Assembly (NCBI GenBank): GCA_004292855.1
Contig: RDXN01000046.1
Coordinates: 43,391 to 107,390 of the forward strand
Source: Cytophagales bacterium
Lineage (GTDB): Bacteria > Bacteroidota > Bacteroidia > Cytophagales > Spirosomataceae
Reading direction: 5' to 3'
DNA length: 64,000 bases
Positions 34,781-43,543 of the stretch are shown here, one piece after another. Under the pieces are notes generated by a model. The model did no database searches. It was given only the letters and a program-made list of their open reading frames with translations, and was not told where the DNA came from. Made by a program: the position numbers and the translations under genes. Positions within the stretch are counted from its first letter, which is position 1; each line of letters starts with the position of its first letter.

Positions 34781-36235
34781 CTAGTTTCGACCACCCGCTG
34801 CGTAATAGAGTTCGGCTACGGCTTTCTGGTACTTGCTGCGAAGCTCTTCCAATTTAAGCTGCATGTCGATCAGTTTGGTTTCGCGGGTGTTCACCAAAAA
34901 CAGGGAGCTTTCGCCCAGTTCAAATCGTTGCTGTTCGGCCCGGAGCAATCGTTGCTGATTCCGAACGGCATCGGCCTGTACCACCTCCTGACGCTCGATG
35001 GCCCGAATCTCGTTGTACGCTGTCGAGACGTTGTTCTGCACGTCGCGGCTCGTCTGGGTCCGGTCGAAGGTCAATTGTTGCGTCTTGATCTGCACCTGCC
35101 GGAGTTTTCCGCGCTCTTTGCGAAGAAACAGGGGCAGGGCGAAATCGACCCCAATTTTGTAATTATTGAAACCAAAACCATACAATTCCCGATCTTTTAC
35201 TGTAGGCATCGACGCCTGACTCAATAATTGGCCCGACACGCTCATTTGTGGTTGCAACAACGACCGTCGAAACTGCTCTTCCAACCGTTGTTGCCTGATT
35301 TTCAGGTCGAGCGAAACCAGTTCGGGGTGGTTTTCGGCGGCTCGTTGGCTGAGGAGTTGAAACAGTGCTTCATCGACCAAACCCGGCAAAGCGCGTTGCG
35401 GAATGGCCAGTTCGGGCAGATCGACGGGTTGGCCCGCGTCGTTCCAGAGGTAGGTCGACACAATCAGGCGGGTGTTTTGCAGGTTCACCAATGCCCGTTC
35501 CAATTGTACCTGCCGGTCCTGCACAATAATACGCGCTTCGACCGAGTCGATAGCAGCGGCATCGCCCAGTTCGACGCGCTGTTTGACCGCCCGAAACCGA
35601 GTGTCGGCCAACTGAATACCTTCGTTCAAAAAGCTCACCTGTTGTTGGGCCAAATACCAGTTCCAGTAGTCTTTTGCAGCACTCAGCCAGACCTTGTTAA
35701 TCTGCTTAACCTGTTCGGCATTAGCCAGCGAGGGCAACAATTGCGCCTGTCGGATGGCCGTTCGGCGGGCGTCGATCAGCAGCCCCTGCCCAATGGGCAA
35801 GCTCACACCCACGCCCAGCAAACCGACCGACGGGGTGCGGTCTTCGGGGTTGACACGGGCACCCGTAAAGCGGTCGTAGGTAACTTTCAGGTCGGCCCCA
35901 CCATACCAAACCGGCACCTTCAACTCATTCGACCAGTTGTTGTAGTACAGCGATCCGGGCTGAGCAGGATCGCCAAATTGCTTGCGACCATACCCCGACG
36001 TTAGCTTAGGATCGAAAAACCCACGGGCCTGCAATAGCTCCTGCCGGGCCTCATCGGGCAGGGTGTTGGCGAGCCGAACAAGCGGATGGCTTGCCGTGAT
36101 GAGGTCGGCCATGTCCGAAAACGCGAACACACGGCGGTCCAGCGTCCCCGATGAGTCGGCCACGGTCGGGTTATTCGTTTGGGCGCGGACGGCAACAGAA
36201 ACCAACAGAAGCCAATAAACTGCACTTAATCTCAT
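34781..36235 (-). CDS. TolC-family outer-membrane channel
   Basis: A 484-residue outer-membrane factor with a signal peptide (MRLSAVYWLLLVSVAVRA, then QTN). The long helices with repeated Gln/Ala/Leu patterns (LADTRFRAVKQRVELGDAAAIDSVEARI and the related C-terminal half LLRAEQQRFELGESSLFLVNTRETKLID) show the internal duplication of TolC proteins. It forms the channel for the upstream HlyD and ABC genes. Its start overlaps the HlyD stop (ATGA). Confidence 0.9.
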   Translation of the reverse strand: MRLSAVYWLLLVSVAVRAQTNNPTVADSSGTLDRRVFAFSDMADLITASHPLVRLANTLPDEARQELLQARGFFDPKLTSGYGRKQFGDPAQPGSLYYNNWSNELKVPVWYGGADLKVTYDRFTGARVNPEDRTPSVGLLGVGVSLPIGQGLLIDARRTAIRQAQLLPSLANAEQVKQINKVWLSAAKDYWNWYLAQQQVSFLNEGIQLADTRFRAVKQRVELGDAAAIDSVEARIIVQDRQVQLERALVNLQNTRLIVSTYLWNDAGQPVDLPELAIPQRALPGLVDEALFQLLSQRAAENHPELVSLDLKIRQQRLEEQFRRSLLQPQMSVSGQLLSQASMPTVKDRELYGFGFNNYKIGVDFALPLFLRKERGKLRQVQIKTQQLTFDRTQTSRDVQNNVSTAYNEIRAIERQEVVQADAVRNQQRLLRAEQQRFELGESSLFLVNTRETKLIDMQLKLEELRSKYQKAVAELYYAAGGRN

Positions 36236-37584
36236 TTTTTAGGTCCTTTCTCGGCTTTTGGCTCTTTTTGCAGGCTCGGCGGGAAGCCGTTCAACTGCCG
36301 CCAGAGTTCGTACCAGATGGGTACATCGTCGAGCATAACCCAGCCGTATATGCCCGAACCCTGCCGGAGTTGAGCGGGCCAGGGCTGATCGTCTTTGTCG
36401 GGCCGAACGAGCAGGCGGTACTTGCCATTTTCGCTGCTAACGGCGTCGACAACGGCCACCTGCCCGCCAAACGTTCCAACGGCCACCGTGGGCCAACCTG
36501 AAAACTGCACCGCAGGCCACCCATCAAATTCGAGCCGGACTTTGCGACCGGGTGTAATCAGGGGCACATCCATCGCCCGAACGTATATTTCTACTGCCAA
36601 CGAAGGCTTGGCCGGTTGCAACGTGGCAATGGATTCGCCTTCTTTAATGTTCTCACCAATACCGGCTTTGAGGGCTTTCACGACATAACCATCCTGCGGG
36701 GCACGAATCACGTATAGTCCCTGACGCACCTCGACACTGCTAATTTTATTCCGCAACTTAGATACCTCGCCCATTGCCTCAGCCCGGTACGACACCGCCG
36801 AACTCTGATCGGAAAGCGACTTGGCCATTTTCTCGGCATAATCGGCCTGAATCTCCGACAAATCGAGTGTGGCATTGGCCAGTTCCTGCCGTGCGCCATT
36901 GAGTTTGTTCTCCTGAGCAATTACTTTAGCTTGATCTTCAGCCACTTTCAGCCGACGGGTTTCAAGTTCCGTCAGCGAGATCAGCCCGTTACGGTATGCC
37001 TCCTCAAATCGTTCTTCGCGGGTACGGGCCGTTTGGAAGAAATTCCGCACCGCAATCAGGTCGGTGCTGTCGCTGATGACTTTAAAGCGAGCTTGTCTCA
37101 CTTTGTTGCGGGCCGACTGCAATTTTACGTCCAGTCCCGTTCGTAGAGCCGCCATTTGCCCATCGAGAGCCTGAATTTTAGCATCGGTTGCCGCCATGCT
37201 ACCTCGCTTGGCGTCCAGTTGTTCGTTAAGGCGGGTGGGTAGGTTGGGGTCAAAGTATTCGTCTTTAACTTCAGAGATAACCACCAGCGTATCCCCCTTC
37301 TTCACAAAATCGCCCTCGGCTACTTTCCAGCGTTCAATCCGGCCCGGAATAGCGTTTTGCAGTGTTTGTGGGCGGTCTTGTGGGGTTAAAGCAGTCAGGC
37401 TACCCTCGCCCGTAATGTTCTGTTGCCAGGGCATAAACATGAGCACGATTACCCCAATCAACAACCCGATCATGATCCGCCCCATTTGCCGGGCGGCTTT
37501 TAACTGGGGCAGCGTACGGAGCGTTCGGAGGGGATAATGCTTCCAAAGTTGTTCGTCTACGCGTTGTCTCGACAGGTTAAGCAT
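36232..37584 (-). CDS. HlyD-family membrane fusion protein
   Basis: A 450-residue adaptor. A cytoplasmic head of about 35 residues is followed by one membrane helix (IMIGLLIGVIVLMFMPW), then lipoyl half-motifs (VISEVKDEYFDP and VIRAPQDGYVVKALKAGIGENIKEGE), a long coiled coil between them (about 120-280) and a C-terminal beta-barrel. This is the layout of type I secretion adaptors. It overlaps the ABC gene by 8 bases and the TolC gene by 4, showing a tight operon. Confidence 0.9.
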   Translation of the reverse strand: MLNLSRQRVDEQLWKHYPLRTLRTLPQLKAARQMGRIMIGLLIGVIVLMFMPWQQNITGEGSLTALTPQDRPQTLQNAIPGRIERWKVAEGDFVKKGDTLVVISEVKDEYFDPNLPTRLNEQLDAKRGSMAATDAKIQALDGQMAALRTGLDVKLQSARNKVRQARFKVISDSTDLIAVRNFFQTARTREERFEEAYRNGLISLTELETRRLKVAEDQAKVIAQENKLNGARQELANATLDLSEIQADYAEKMAKSLSDQSSAVSYRAEAMGEVSKLRNKISSVEVRQGLYVIRAPQDGYVVKALKAGIGENIKEGESIATLQPAKPSLAVEIYVRAMDVPLITPGRKVRLEFDGWPAVQFSGWPTVAVGTFGGQVAVVDAVSSENGKYRLLVRPDKDDQPWPAQLRQGSGIYGWVMLDDVPIWYELWRQLNGFPPSLQKEPKAEKGPKK

Positions 37585-38593
37585 GGGATGGATCGGTTTC
37601 GAGGGGCAGGTCGGTTACGCTCCCTAATTTTTCGACGGCAGTCAACAGATCGAAAATCGTGTCGATGCTCATAATCAATTTCTCTACAGCACTGGTAATG
37701 AGTACGATCACCAGCTCAGCGGCAACAAACTGCCCCAGGGTCATCTCGCGGCTAACCACCAGAGCGGTGCCTGCTACGAGCAAACTGCCCGTAATGATGG
37801 CCTTGAACGCCACCGCGTTATGATAAAACCGGCGCAGTACCCTATAATGATCGTTGCGGTATTTCAGGTAGTTCGATACCAGATCATCCATTTTGTCGAT
37901 GGCCTCCAGTGAGTCGGCGTCGCGTCGGTACGTGCTCAGGTCGCGGGCCAGTTCTTCGAGCCAGGCAACCACTTTGTATTTGTACTTCGACTCGGTCAGG
38001 CTCGTCTCAACGCCCCGTTTTCCATAAGCCCATACCACAAACCAGATCATCAGCACCGTTACCACACCAAAAGCGATAAACACCGGGTGGTAAAACGACA
38101 GCAGCAGAATTCCCAATAATACCTGAATGGCAGCTGCTGTAATATCAATAAGCAATTTGGGTAACGACTTCTGTACGTTGATGATGTCGAAAAAGCGGTT
38201 CATCAACTCAGGCGGATAATACGGGCGTAATGCTTCGGGGCGGATGCGCGGCAAGCGATAGGTGAACTCAAACGCAGCCTTGGCGAAAATGCGCTGTTGG
38301 AGCACCTCAACAAGTGAAATCTGGCCAATTTGAACTAAGCCACCCAAAACAACGCCCAGAATAACCAGCCCGATGAGCAGGTAAACTGAGTTGAATACGG
38401 TCCCGCTCGATACAAAGTTAAAGACTGCCTGTATGCCCAATGGCAGCGAAAGATTAATTAAGCCTGCTACAATTGCATACAGGTAAATATACCATATATC
38501 GCGCTTTTCATTACTTAAAAGCCCCAACAAACGCCCCATTGGGGTAGGTGGAGGCATATATCCGTCGGAACGGGTGAAATCAGAATAAGCCAT
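37577..38593 (-). CDS. ABC exporter transmembrane domain lacking ATPase
   Basis: A 338-residue membrane protein that looks like the type-1 ABC exporter membrane domain: about six helices (IYLYAIVAGLINLSLPLGIQAVFNF, VYLLIGLVILGVVLGGLVQIG and others) with the family pattern FEFTYRLPRI. It ends soon after the sixth helix (FDLLTAVEKLGSVTDLPLETD), exactly where a nucleotide-binding domain would begin. No Walker A, signature or Walker B sequence follows in any frame. The next gene overlaps the end, so this is not a recent break in the visible DNA. The ATPase must be encoded elsewhere, or the protein works without one. Confidence 0.82.
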   Translation of the reverse strand: MAYSDFTRSDGYMPPPTPMGRLLGLLSNEKRDIWYIYLYAIVAGLINLSLPLGIQAVFNFVSSGTVFNSVYLLIGLVILGVVLGGLVQIGQISLVEVLQQRIFAKAAFEFTYRLPRIRPEALRPYYPPELMNRFFDIINVQKSLPKLLIDITAAAIQVLLGILLLSFYHPVFIAFGVVTVLMIWFVVWAYGKRGVETSLTESKYKYKVVAWLEELARDLSTYRRDADSLEAIDKMDDLVSNYLKYRNDHYRVLRRFYHNAVAFKAIITGSLLVAGTALVVSREMTLGQFVAAELVIVLITSAVEKLIMSIDTIFDLLTAVEKLGSVTDLPLETDPSHA

Positions 38594-38636
38594 TAGGATG
38601 TGCGGTCTACGTTATGATGGTTGAGTACAACAATTT

Positions 38637-38651
38637 GATAGTATCACTATC
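38637..38651. promoter_or_regulatory. palindromic operator candidate for TetR regulator
   Basis: GATAGTATCACTATC is an inverted repeat (GATAGT, 3-base centre, ACTATC) in the divergent gap between the secretion operon and the tetR gene, upstream of the tetR promoter elements. Confidence 0.5.
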
Positions 38652-38670
38652 TAACTTGAAAAGATAACTT

Positions 38671-38700
38671 TTGTCGTCCCGTATTTGTTCACCATATTTG
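38671..38700 (+). promoter_or_regulatory. tetR promoter
   Basis: TTG at 38671-38673, a 19-base spacer and CATATTTG at 38693-38700 (one mismatch from TAnnTTTG) fit the Bacteroidota consensus. It is about 36 bases upstream of the ATG. Confidence 0.55.
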
Positions 38701-38736
38701 GAGGTTTACAGGCTAAACGGAAATTACCCTTGATAT

Positions 38737-39447
38737 ATGGATTATACAGTACACGTACGCATGAACGAGCACTTATTTCTGCGCGACCCTGAGACCTCGG
38801 AACTAGGTAGAAAAATTGTGCGGGAGGGCATCGCTCTGTTCGGCGAGATAGGTCTTGAAGAGTTTACCTTTCGCAAATTAGCCGACCGGCTTGGCACAAA
38901 GGAGGCCAGTATTTATCGGTATTTTGAGAACAAACACCGGTTATTGGTGTATTTGGTGGCCTGGTACTGGCGTTGGCTGGAGTATCAGGTGGTTTTTCAG
39001 ACCAACAATATTCAAAGCCCGCAGGAGAAGCTCGAACGTGTTTTGCGCCTGCTTATTCTCAAAGATGTATCGGAGTCGCCGAGCAGTAACGGGGCCGACG
39101 GTATCGACCTGAAAACGTTGCACGGCATCGTGATTCGCGAGGCCAGCAAAGCCTACCTGACCCGACACGTGACCGAAGACAATCGGCAACAGTTATTTAA
39201 GCCCTACAAAGATCTCTGCGCCCGCCTGGCCGGTATTATTCTAGAGCATCAACCTGAGTACCCGTTTGCCCGTTCGCTGGCAAGCACCCTCATCGAAACA
39301 GCTCACTATCAGGCGTTTTTCATGCAAAACCTACCCTCTCTAACTGATTTCGGCACCACCAAAGACGACAATCAACTGTTGGAGTTTTTGCGGCACCTGC
39401 TGTTTGCCTCGCTTGAGCAGCGCAAAGCAGTATTGGAAGAACTGTAA
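38737..39447 (+). CDS. TetR/AcrR-family regulator
   Basis: A 236-residue regulator with the N-terminal helix-turn-helix IGLEEFTFRKLADRLGTKEASIYRYFENKHRLLVYLV (residues about 37-75). The C-terminal ligand domain is helical and not conserved. It faces the ABC/HlyD/TolC operon across 143 bases that contain a 15-bp palindrome, so it probably represses that operon. The ATG at 38737 is used; a second Met lies eight codons in. Confidence 0.85.
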   Translation: MDYTVHVRMNEHLFLRDPETSELGRKIVREGIALFGEIGLEEFTFRKLADRLGTKEASIYRYFENKHRLLVYLVAWYWRWLEYQVVFQTNNIQSPQEKLERVLRLLILKDVSESPSSNGADGIDLKTLHGIVIREASKAYLTRHVTEDNRQQLFKPYKDLCARLAGIILEHQPEYPFARSLASTLIETAHYQAFFMQNLPSLTDFGTTKDDNQLLEFLRHLLFASLEQRKAVLEEL

Positions 39448-39476
39448 GCCGGAGCAGGGTAACTTCCCTGCTTCAC

Positions 39477-40856
39477 TCACATTAACACGCCCTGAAACAC
39501 CTCATCCAATTTCGCGACGGGGCGAATTTTGATCTTGTAATCAGCCGACTCAACGCCTTTGAGATTGTATTTCGAGACGAAAATTTCCTTGAAACCAAGC
39601 TTCTGCGCTTCGGCGATGCGCTGCTCAATGCGGCTCACCGCCCGAACCTCGCCCCCCAAACCCACCTCGGCAGCAAACGCCACCGTTGAGGCAATGGCAA
39701 TGTCTTCGTACGACGAGACAATAGCCGCACACACCGACAAATCAATGGCCGGATCTTCGACTTTCAGGCCACCCGCAATGTTCAAAAAAACATCCTGCTG
39801 ACCCAGTCGGAAGCCGCCCCGTTTTTCGAGCACGGCCAACAGCATCTGCAACCGTTTGTTATCGTAGCCGGTGCTGCTGCGTTGGGGGGTGCCGTAGGTC
39901 GAAACGCCCACCAACGCCTGGATTTCAATCATTAGCGGTCGATTACCTTCGAGCATCGAGCCAATGGCTACCCCACTCAACACCTCGTCGCGCTGGGAGA
40001 TCAGAATCTCGGAGGGGTTCGTTACCTGCCGCAAACCCGACCCCAGCATCTCGTAGATACCCAGTTCGGAGGTGCTGCCGAAACGGTTTTTGGTCGTGCG
40101 CAGAATCCGGTAGGTCGTGTGGCGGTCGCCCTCGAAGCTCAACACCGTATCGACCATGTGTTCGAGAACTTTGGGGCCGGCAATGGTGCCTTCTTTGGTA
40201 ATGTGGCCAATCATGAACACCGGCACCCCCGACTCTTTGGCGTACCGCATGAACTCGGCCGTACACTCACGCACCTGCGACACACTCCCCGCTCCCGACT
40301 CCACCAACGACGATTGCATGGTCTGGATCGAGTCGATAACAAGCATTTCGGGTTCAAAATGCTCAGCCACCCGGAAAATGTTTTGGGTGGATGTTTCGGT
40401 CATCACGTGGCAGTCGCTCGTAGGAGCATCGAGTCGTTCGGCCCGCATTTTTATCTGGTGTTCGCTCTCCTCGCCCGACACATACAAAACCCGTGTACCG
40501 GGCAGTGTCATGGCAATTTGCAACATCAGCGTCGATTTACCAATGCCGGGTTCGCCCCCAATCAGCACGAGCGAGCCGGGCACAATGCCGCCCCCCAATA
40601 CCCGGTTCAGTTCGGCATCGACCGTGACCGTACGGGGTTGCTCTTCATAATTGATGGCATGTAAGGCCTTTGGCTTGGGGGCCGTTTTGGCGGCTGCTCC
40701 GGCCCCAACGCGCCAGTTGCCTTTTTCGGGTTCGTCTTTCTGAACAACCTCCTCCACGAAGGTATTCCACTCGCCACAAGACGAACAACGCCCCAGCCAT
40801 TTGGGTGATTGCATCCCGCAACTCTGACAGAAATAGGTGGTTTTTATCTTAGCCAT
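39477..40856 (-). CDS. radA: DNA repair protein RadA
   Basis: A 459-residue RecA-like ATPase that helps branch migration in recombination. The N-terminal zinc ribbon has C10, C13, C24 and C27 (CQSCGMQSPKWLGRCSSC). Walker A is GGEPGIGKST, and the RadA-specific KNRFG is present (TKNRFGST). The C-terminal Lon-protease-like domain follows (about residues 290-455). The start is MAKIKTTYF; the upstream open frame is only translation of the 14-bp tandem repeat that begins a few bases before the ATG. Confidence 0.95.
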   Translation of the reverse strand: MAKIKTTYFCQSCGMQSPKWLGRCSSCGEWNTFVEEVVQKDEPEKGNWRVGAGAAAKTAPKPKALHAINYEEQPRTVTVDAELNRVLGGGIVPGSLVLIGGEPGIGKSTLMLQIAMTLPGTRVLYVSGEESEHQIKMRAERLDAPTSDCHVMTETSTQNIFRVAEHFEPEMLVIDSIQTMQSSLVESGAGSVSQVRECTAEFMRYAKESGVPVFMIGHITKEGTIAGPKVLEHMVDTVLSFEGDRHTTYRILRTTKNRFGSTSELGIYEMLGSGLRQVTNPSEILISQRDEVLSGVAIGSMLEGNRPLMIEIQALVGVSTYGTPQRSSTGYDNKRLQMLLAVLEKRGGFRLGQQDVFLNIAGGLKVEDPAIDLSVCAAIVSSYEDIAIASTVAFAAEVGLGGEVRAVSRIEQRIAEAQKLGFKEIFVSKYNLKGVESADYKIKIRPVAKLDEVFQGVLM

Positions 40857-40860
40857 GTTT

Positions 40861-41150
40861 ACAGAGAACAGAGAACAGCGAGCAGAGAACAGCGAGCAGA
40901 GAACAGCGAGCAGAGAACAGCGAGCAGAGAACAGCGAGCAGAGACCAGAGAACAGAGAACAGCGAGCAGAGACCAGAGAGCAGAAAACAGCCAACAGGAA
41001 GCAGTGTCGCAGGGAGCCACAGCAGTTTTTCCTACACAAATTAAACCTTCCTCTATTTGGCGTTTCCAAGCAAAGCAACTGAACACAGAGATCAAATAAA
41101 GCTATTCACTGATCTCTGTTGTCTGTTCACTGTTCACTGTTCTCTGTTAA
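40861..41150. repeat. family B repeat: 14-bp tandem array plus inverted arm
   Basis: From 40871 to 40982 there are eight units of 14 bp, consensus GAGAACAGCGAGCA, with degenerate units on either side. At 41107-41150 is a complementary arm (CTGTTCACTGTTCTCTG type). The array abuts the radA start codon, so it occupies the radA leader and promoter region, opposite the divergent porin gene. The spacer 40990-41106 has no gene. Related sequence occurs at 44597-44677, 45887-46000 and 53526-53656. Confidence 0.9.
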
Positions 41151-41248
41151 AACGCCATTTAGTAAAAATAAGTTGGCTTCGGCACGGCGATTGATGAGGG
41201 AGAACGTTAGTTTAATTGTCATCACAAAAAACCAATACAACCAATCTA

Positions 41249-41953
41249 ATGAACACTAAAAAGACCCTGCTTTTCGCGGCTATCGCCCTGATGCCCGCCC
41301 TATCGTTTGCTCAAGGCTCCTTTCAATTGGGAATTAAAGGAGGAGTAAACCTGTCTAAATTTTCGTTTGGGTCCGACATCGTCACCACGCGCCTGAACGC
41401 CAACGGGTCGCCCGCTGTGGGCGTAAACGGTCAGCAAATTCGCGACAACCTGCGCGAGAGTCTCAACTCCCGCACCGGCACTGCCTTTGGGGTCTATGCT
41501 CGTTTTGGCAAAAACCTCTACATCCAGCCCGAAGTGTTGTATTCGACCAAAGCAAGTTCGTTTGATATTATTCGCACGGAGAACGGGCAAACCCAAACCC
41601 AAACGGTTAATGTGTCAACGACCAGTTTCGATGTGCCGGTGTTGCTGGGTTTAAAAGGCGGACCGATCCGGGTAGTGGCCGGACCAGTTGTCTCGTTTCG
41701 GATAGCTGATAATCAACAGTTTCGCGATGCCCTGCAACAATACACGACCGGGTCGCTCAACGACGCCTGGGCTAAAGCCTATTACGGCTACCAAATTGGG
41801 GGTGGACTCGATTTAGGTCGGTTAGGTATCGACGTGCGTCGGGAGGGTAGTTTCTCCGATATTGCGGCTGTTAAGCTGGGCACCGATAATCAGGCCCAAT
41901 TCAATCAAAAACTGAGATCATGGCAGGTAACGCTGGCGTATAGAATATTCTAA
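41249..41953 (+). CDS. outer-membrane beta-barrel protein, porin family
   Basis: A 234-residue protein with signal MNTKKTLLFAAIALMPALSFA. The mature part starts with FQLGIKGGVNLSKFSF, typical of the small outer-membrane beta-barrels (PF13568 type) in Bacteroidota, has alternating beta-strand pattern (LYIQPEVLYSTKAS, VPVLLGLKGGPIRVVAGPVVSF) and ends in an aromatic residue (WQVTLAYRIF). Cargo unknown. Start chosen at the signal-peptide Met rather than 11 codons upstream. Confidence 0.8.
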   Translation: MNTKKTLLFAAIALMPALSFAQGSFQLGIKGGVNLSKFSFGSDIVTTRLNANGSPAVGVNGQQIRDNLRESLNSRTGTAFGVYARFGKNLYIQPEVLYSTKASSFDIIRTENGQTQTQTVNVSTTSFDVPVLLGLKGGPIRVVAGPVVSFRIADNQQFRDALQQYTTGSLNDAWAKAYYGYQIGGGLDLGRLGIDVRREGSFSDIAAVKLGTDNQAQFNQKLRSWQVTLAYRIF

Positions 41954-41962
41954 AACAAAATA

Positions 41963-42003
41963 AACCGTTGCCCTGCCTCCCCGTAGGGATTTGGGCAACG
42001 GTT
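41963..42003. terminator. 11-bp stem hairpin after porin gene
   Basis: AACCGTTGCCC at 41963-41973 pairs with GGGCAACGGTT at 41993-42003. It lies 10 bases after the porin stop. No T-run follows. Confidence 0.6.
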
Positions 42004-42092
42004 ATCCGTCCAATTAACCCACTATATTGAATGACTATGGTTTCGGGAGATTTAGTTTTGAGGCTACTTAGCCACCCGAACCTGAGGTATGC

Positions 42093-42506
42093 CTAGTTCA
42101 ATAAATCCTGATGGTACTGGCTTAATCGTTCAAAAATATCTTTCATGCGTCGACGCGAAACAGCCACCTCGCGGCCGTCGGCCATTCGGATCGCCCGGTC
42201 GGCTCCAAACATGCCCCGACGAGCATACCCCAGATTAACGATATACGACTTGTGAACGCGCAGAAACACTTCACCATCGAGTGTGCGCTCAAATTCTTTC
42301 AGAGTTTTTGAAATCAGGTACTTCTTCCGGTCACGAGTAAACAGAAACGTGTAGTTTCCCTCCCCCTGCAAACAGGTAATATCATCGACCGAAAGCATAA
42401 CGGTGCGGTTCAAATACGGCAATGCAATGCGTTGAACCCCGCGTTGATAAGAAGCGGGATAATGGGGCATAACCGGTAGCATCTGACTGTTGGTGAGTGA
42501 TTCCAT
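42093..42506 (-). CDS. stand-alone LytTR DNA-binding protein 1
   Basis: A 137-residue protein consisting of a LytTR domain (about 25-130) with no receiver domain. Visible hallmarks are LSVDDITCLQGEGNYTFLF, SKTLKEFERTL and FLRVHKSYIVNLGYARR. LytTR proteins bind DNA through a beta-fold. Without a receiver, activity must be controlled by level or by a partner. The paralogue at 42741-43169 is 234 bases upstream in the same direction. Start chosen at MESLTN because the preceding 14 codons are poorly supported. Confidence 0.82.
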   Translation of the reverse strand: MESLTNSQMLPVMPHYPASYQRGVQRIALPYLNRTVMLSVDDITCLQGEGNYTFLFTRDRKKYLISKTLKEFERTLDGEVFLRVHKSYIVNLGYARRGMFGADRAIRMADGREVAVSRRRMKDIFERLSQYHQDLLN

Positions 42507-42740
42507 GGGTAGCGGTCTTTGTTTTGTTTGAGGTGATTTCCTAAACAAAGCTACCAGCTTACCTCCGGCTTACATGAACAAACTGGCTCATCTACACGTA
42601 ACGCCACAGGCGAAACTAATTGCAAATGAGCCAGTTATAATAAATTTCAGGTGTTTTTTAGGGTATAACCCCCCAACCGAATACGTAAAACTACGTATGG
42701 AAGAATACCTGTATTATAGGGATAGAAACGGAAAGCTACG

Positions 42741-43169
42741 CTAATTCACCAGGGGCTGACGCTCCTGCATCTTGTCCATGAACATCTGGGCGCGTCGGCG
42801 GGATATTTTCACCTGCTGACCGTCAGTCAGTTCAAGTTCACCTTCTTTCTTCACATAGAACTTCCTGACAAAACTGAGGTTCACGATGCACGATTTGTGT
42901 ACGCGCACAAACGCCTGACTGTCGAGCAGTGTTTCATATTCTTTTAGGGTCCGCGAAACGAGCATCTTGGTGCCGTCTTTCAGGAAGAAGTTTGTGTAAT
43001 TGCCACATCCTTCGAGCCGGACAATCTCATCGACCGACACGGTCCGTTTGCGGTCATAAAAAGGAATCAACAATTTCTGGAGACAGCCCGAATTGCCTGC
43101 TTTATCAGCACTCTTCGGAAAAGGCATTGTCATGCTATCGAGGAAAGACTCAGAAGTCATAGTGTTCAT
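42741..43169 (-). CDS. stand-alone LytTR DNA-binding protein 2
   Basis: A 142-residue LytTR-only protein, clearly related to its downstream neighbour: VSVDEIVRLEGCGNYTNFFL, SRTLKEYETLLDSQAFVRVHKSCIVNLSFVRKF and KISRRRAQMF. The order of conserved blocks is the same in both, so they are probably a tandem duplication that has diverged. A second Met three codons in is an alternative start. The gap between the two genes is long enough for a separate promoter. Confidence 0.82.
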   Translation of the reverse strand: MNTMTSESFLDSMTMPFPKSADKAGNSGCLQKLLIPFYDRKRTVSVDEIVRLEGCGNYTNFFLKDGTKMLVSRTLKEYETLLDSQAFVRVHKSCIVNLSFVRKFYVKKEGELELTDGQQVKISRRRAQMFMDKMQERQPLVN

Positions 43170-43543
43170 AGCGTTTTGAGTTGAAAAGTAGTTTAAACGT
43201 CTATCCTGTTATCATTCAGAAGGATTTGCTGATGCCACCGGTCAGTTGTGCAACCGAGTACAGGAGTGCTATGGACAAGAATCAGACCTTATTTAGGACA
43301 GCCCTGGAATAAGCTTCCTATCGTATAAGTAATAGTACTTACCGTCAAGAAGTTAGCTAACGGTAATCAAATTAATCTACTGAGTGAATAGAATTAATTT
43401 GACTTTATGGCTTGTGTGTTCTATTCGCCAATGTGTGTATAATCTTCTACAATTTTCCCCAAAACGACCTCTGTTAAGTCGGGCCAACACAGTTCGGGGC
43501 AGAATCCCTATCTTTGCGGCCTATTGACCACTCAGAAAGTAGC
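43170..43543. other. divergent control region between LytTR gene and pheS
   Basis: About 370 AT-richer bases with no convincing ORF. TATCTTTG at 43509-43516 is a TAnnTTTG match that serves as the likely -7 box for pheS, giving a leader of about 22 bases. I see no T-box, tRNA-like structure or attenuator peptide. Confidence 0.5.

Noticed and set aside
40861..41000. CRISPR array
   Set aside because: The units are 14 bp in direct contact with no unique spacers, and no cas genes are in the window.
40859..41095. Open frames through the repeat upstream of radA, encoding CSLFSARCSLLAVL-like repeats
   Set aside because: The sequence is a translation of a 14-bp tandem repeat, open in several frames, with no evidence of coding.
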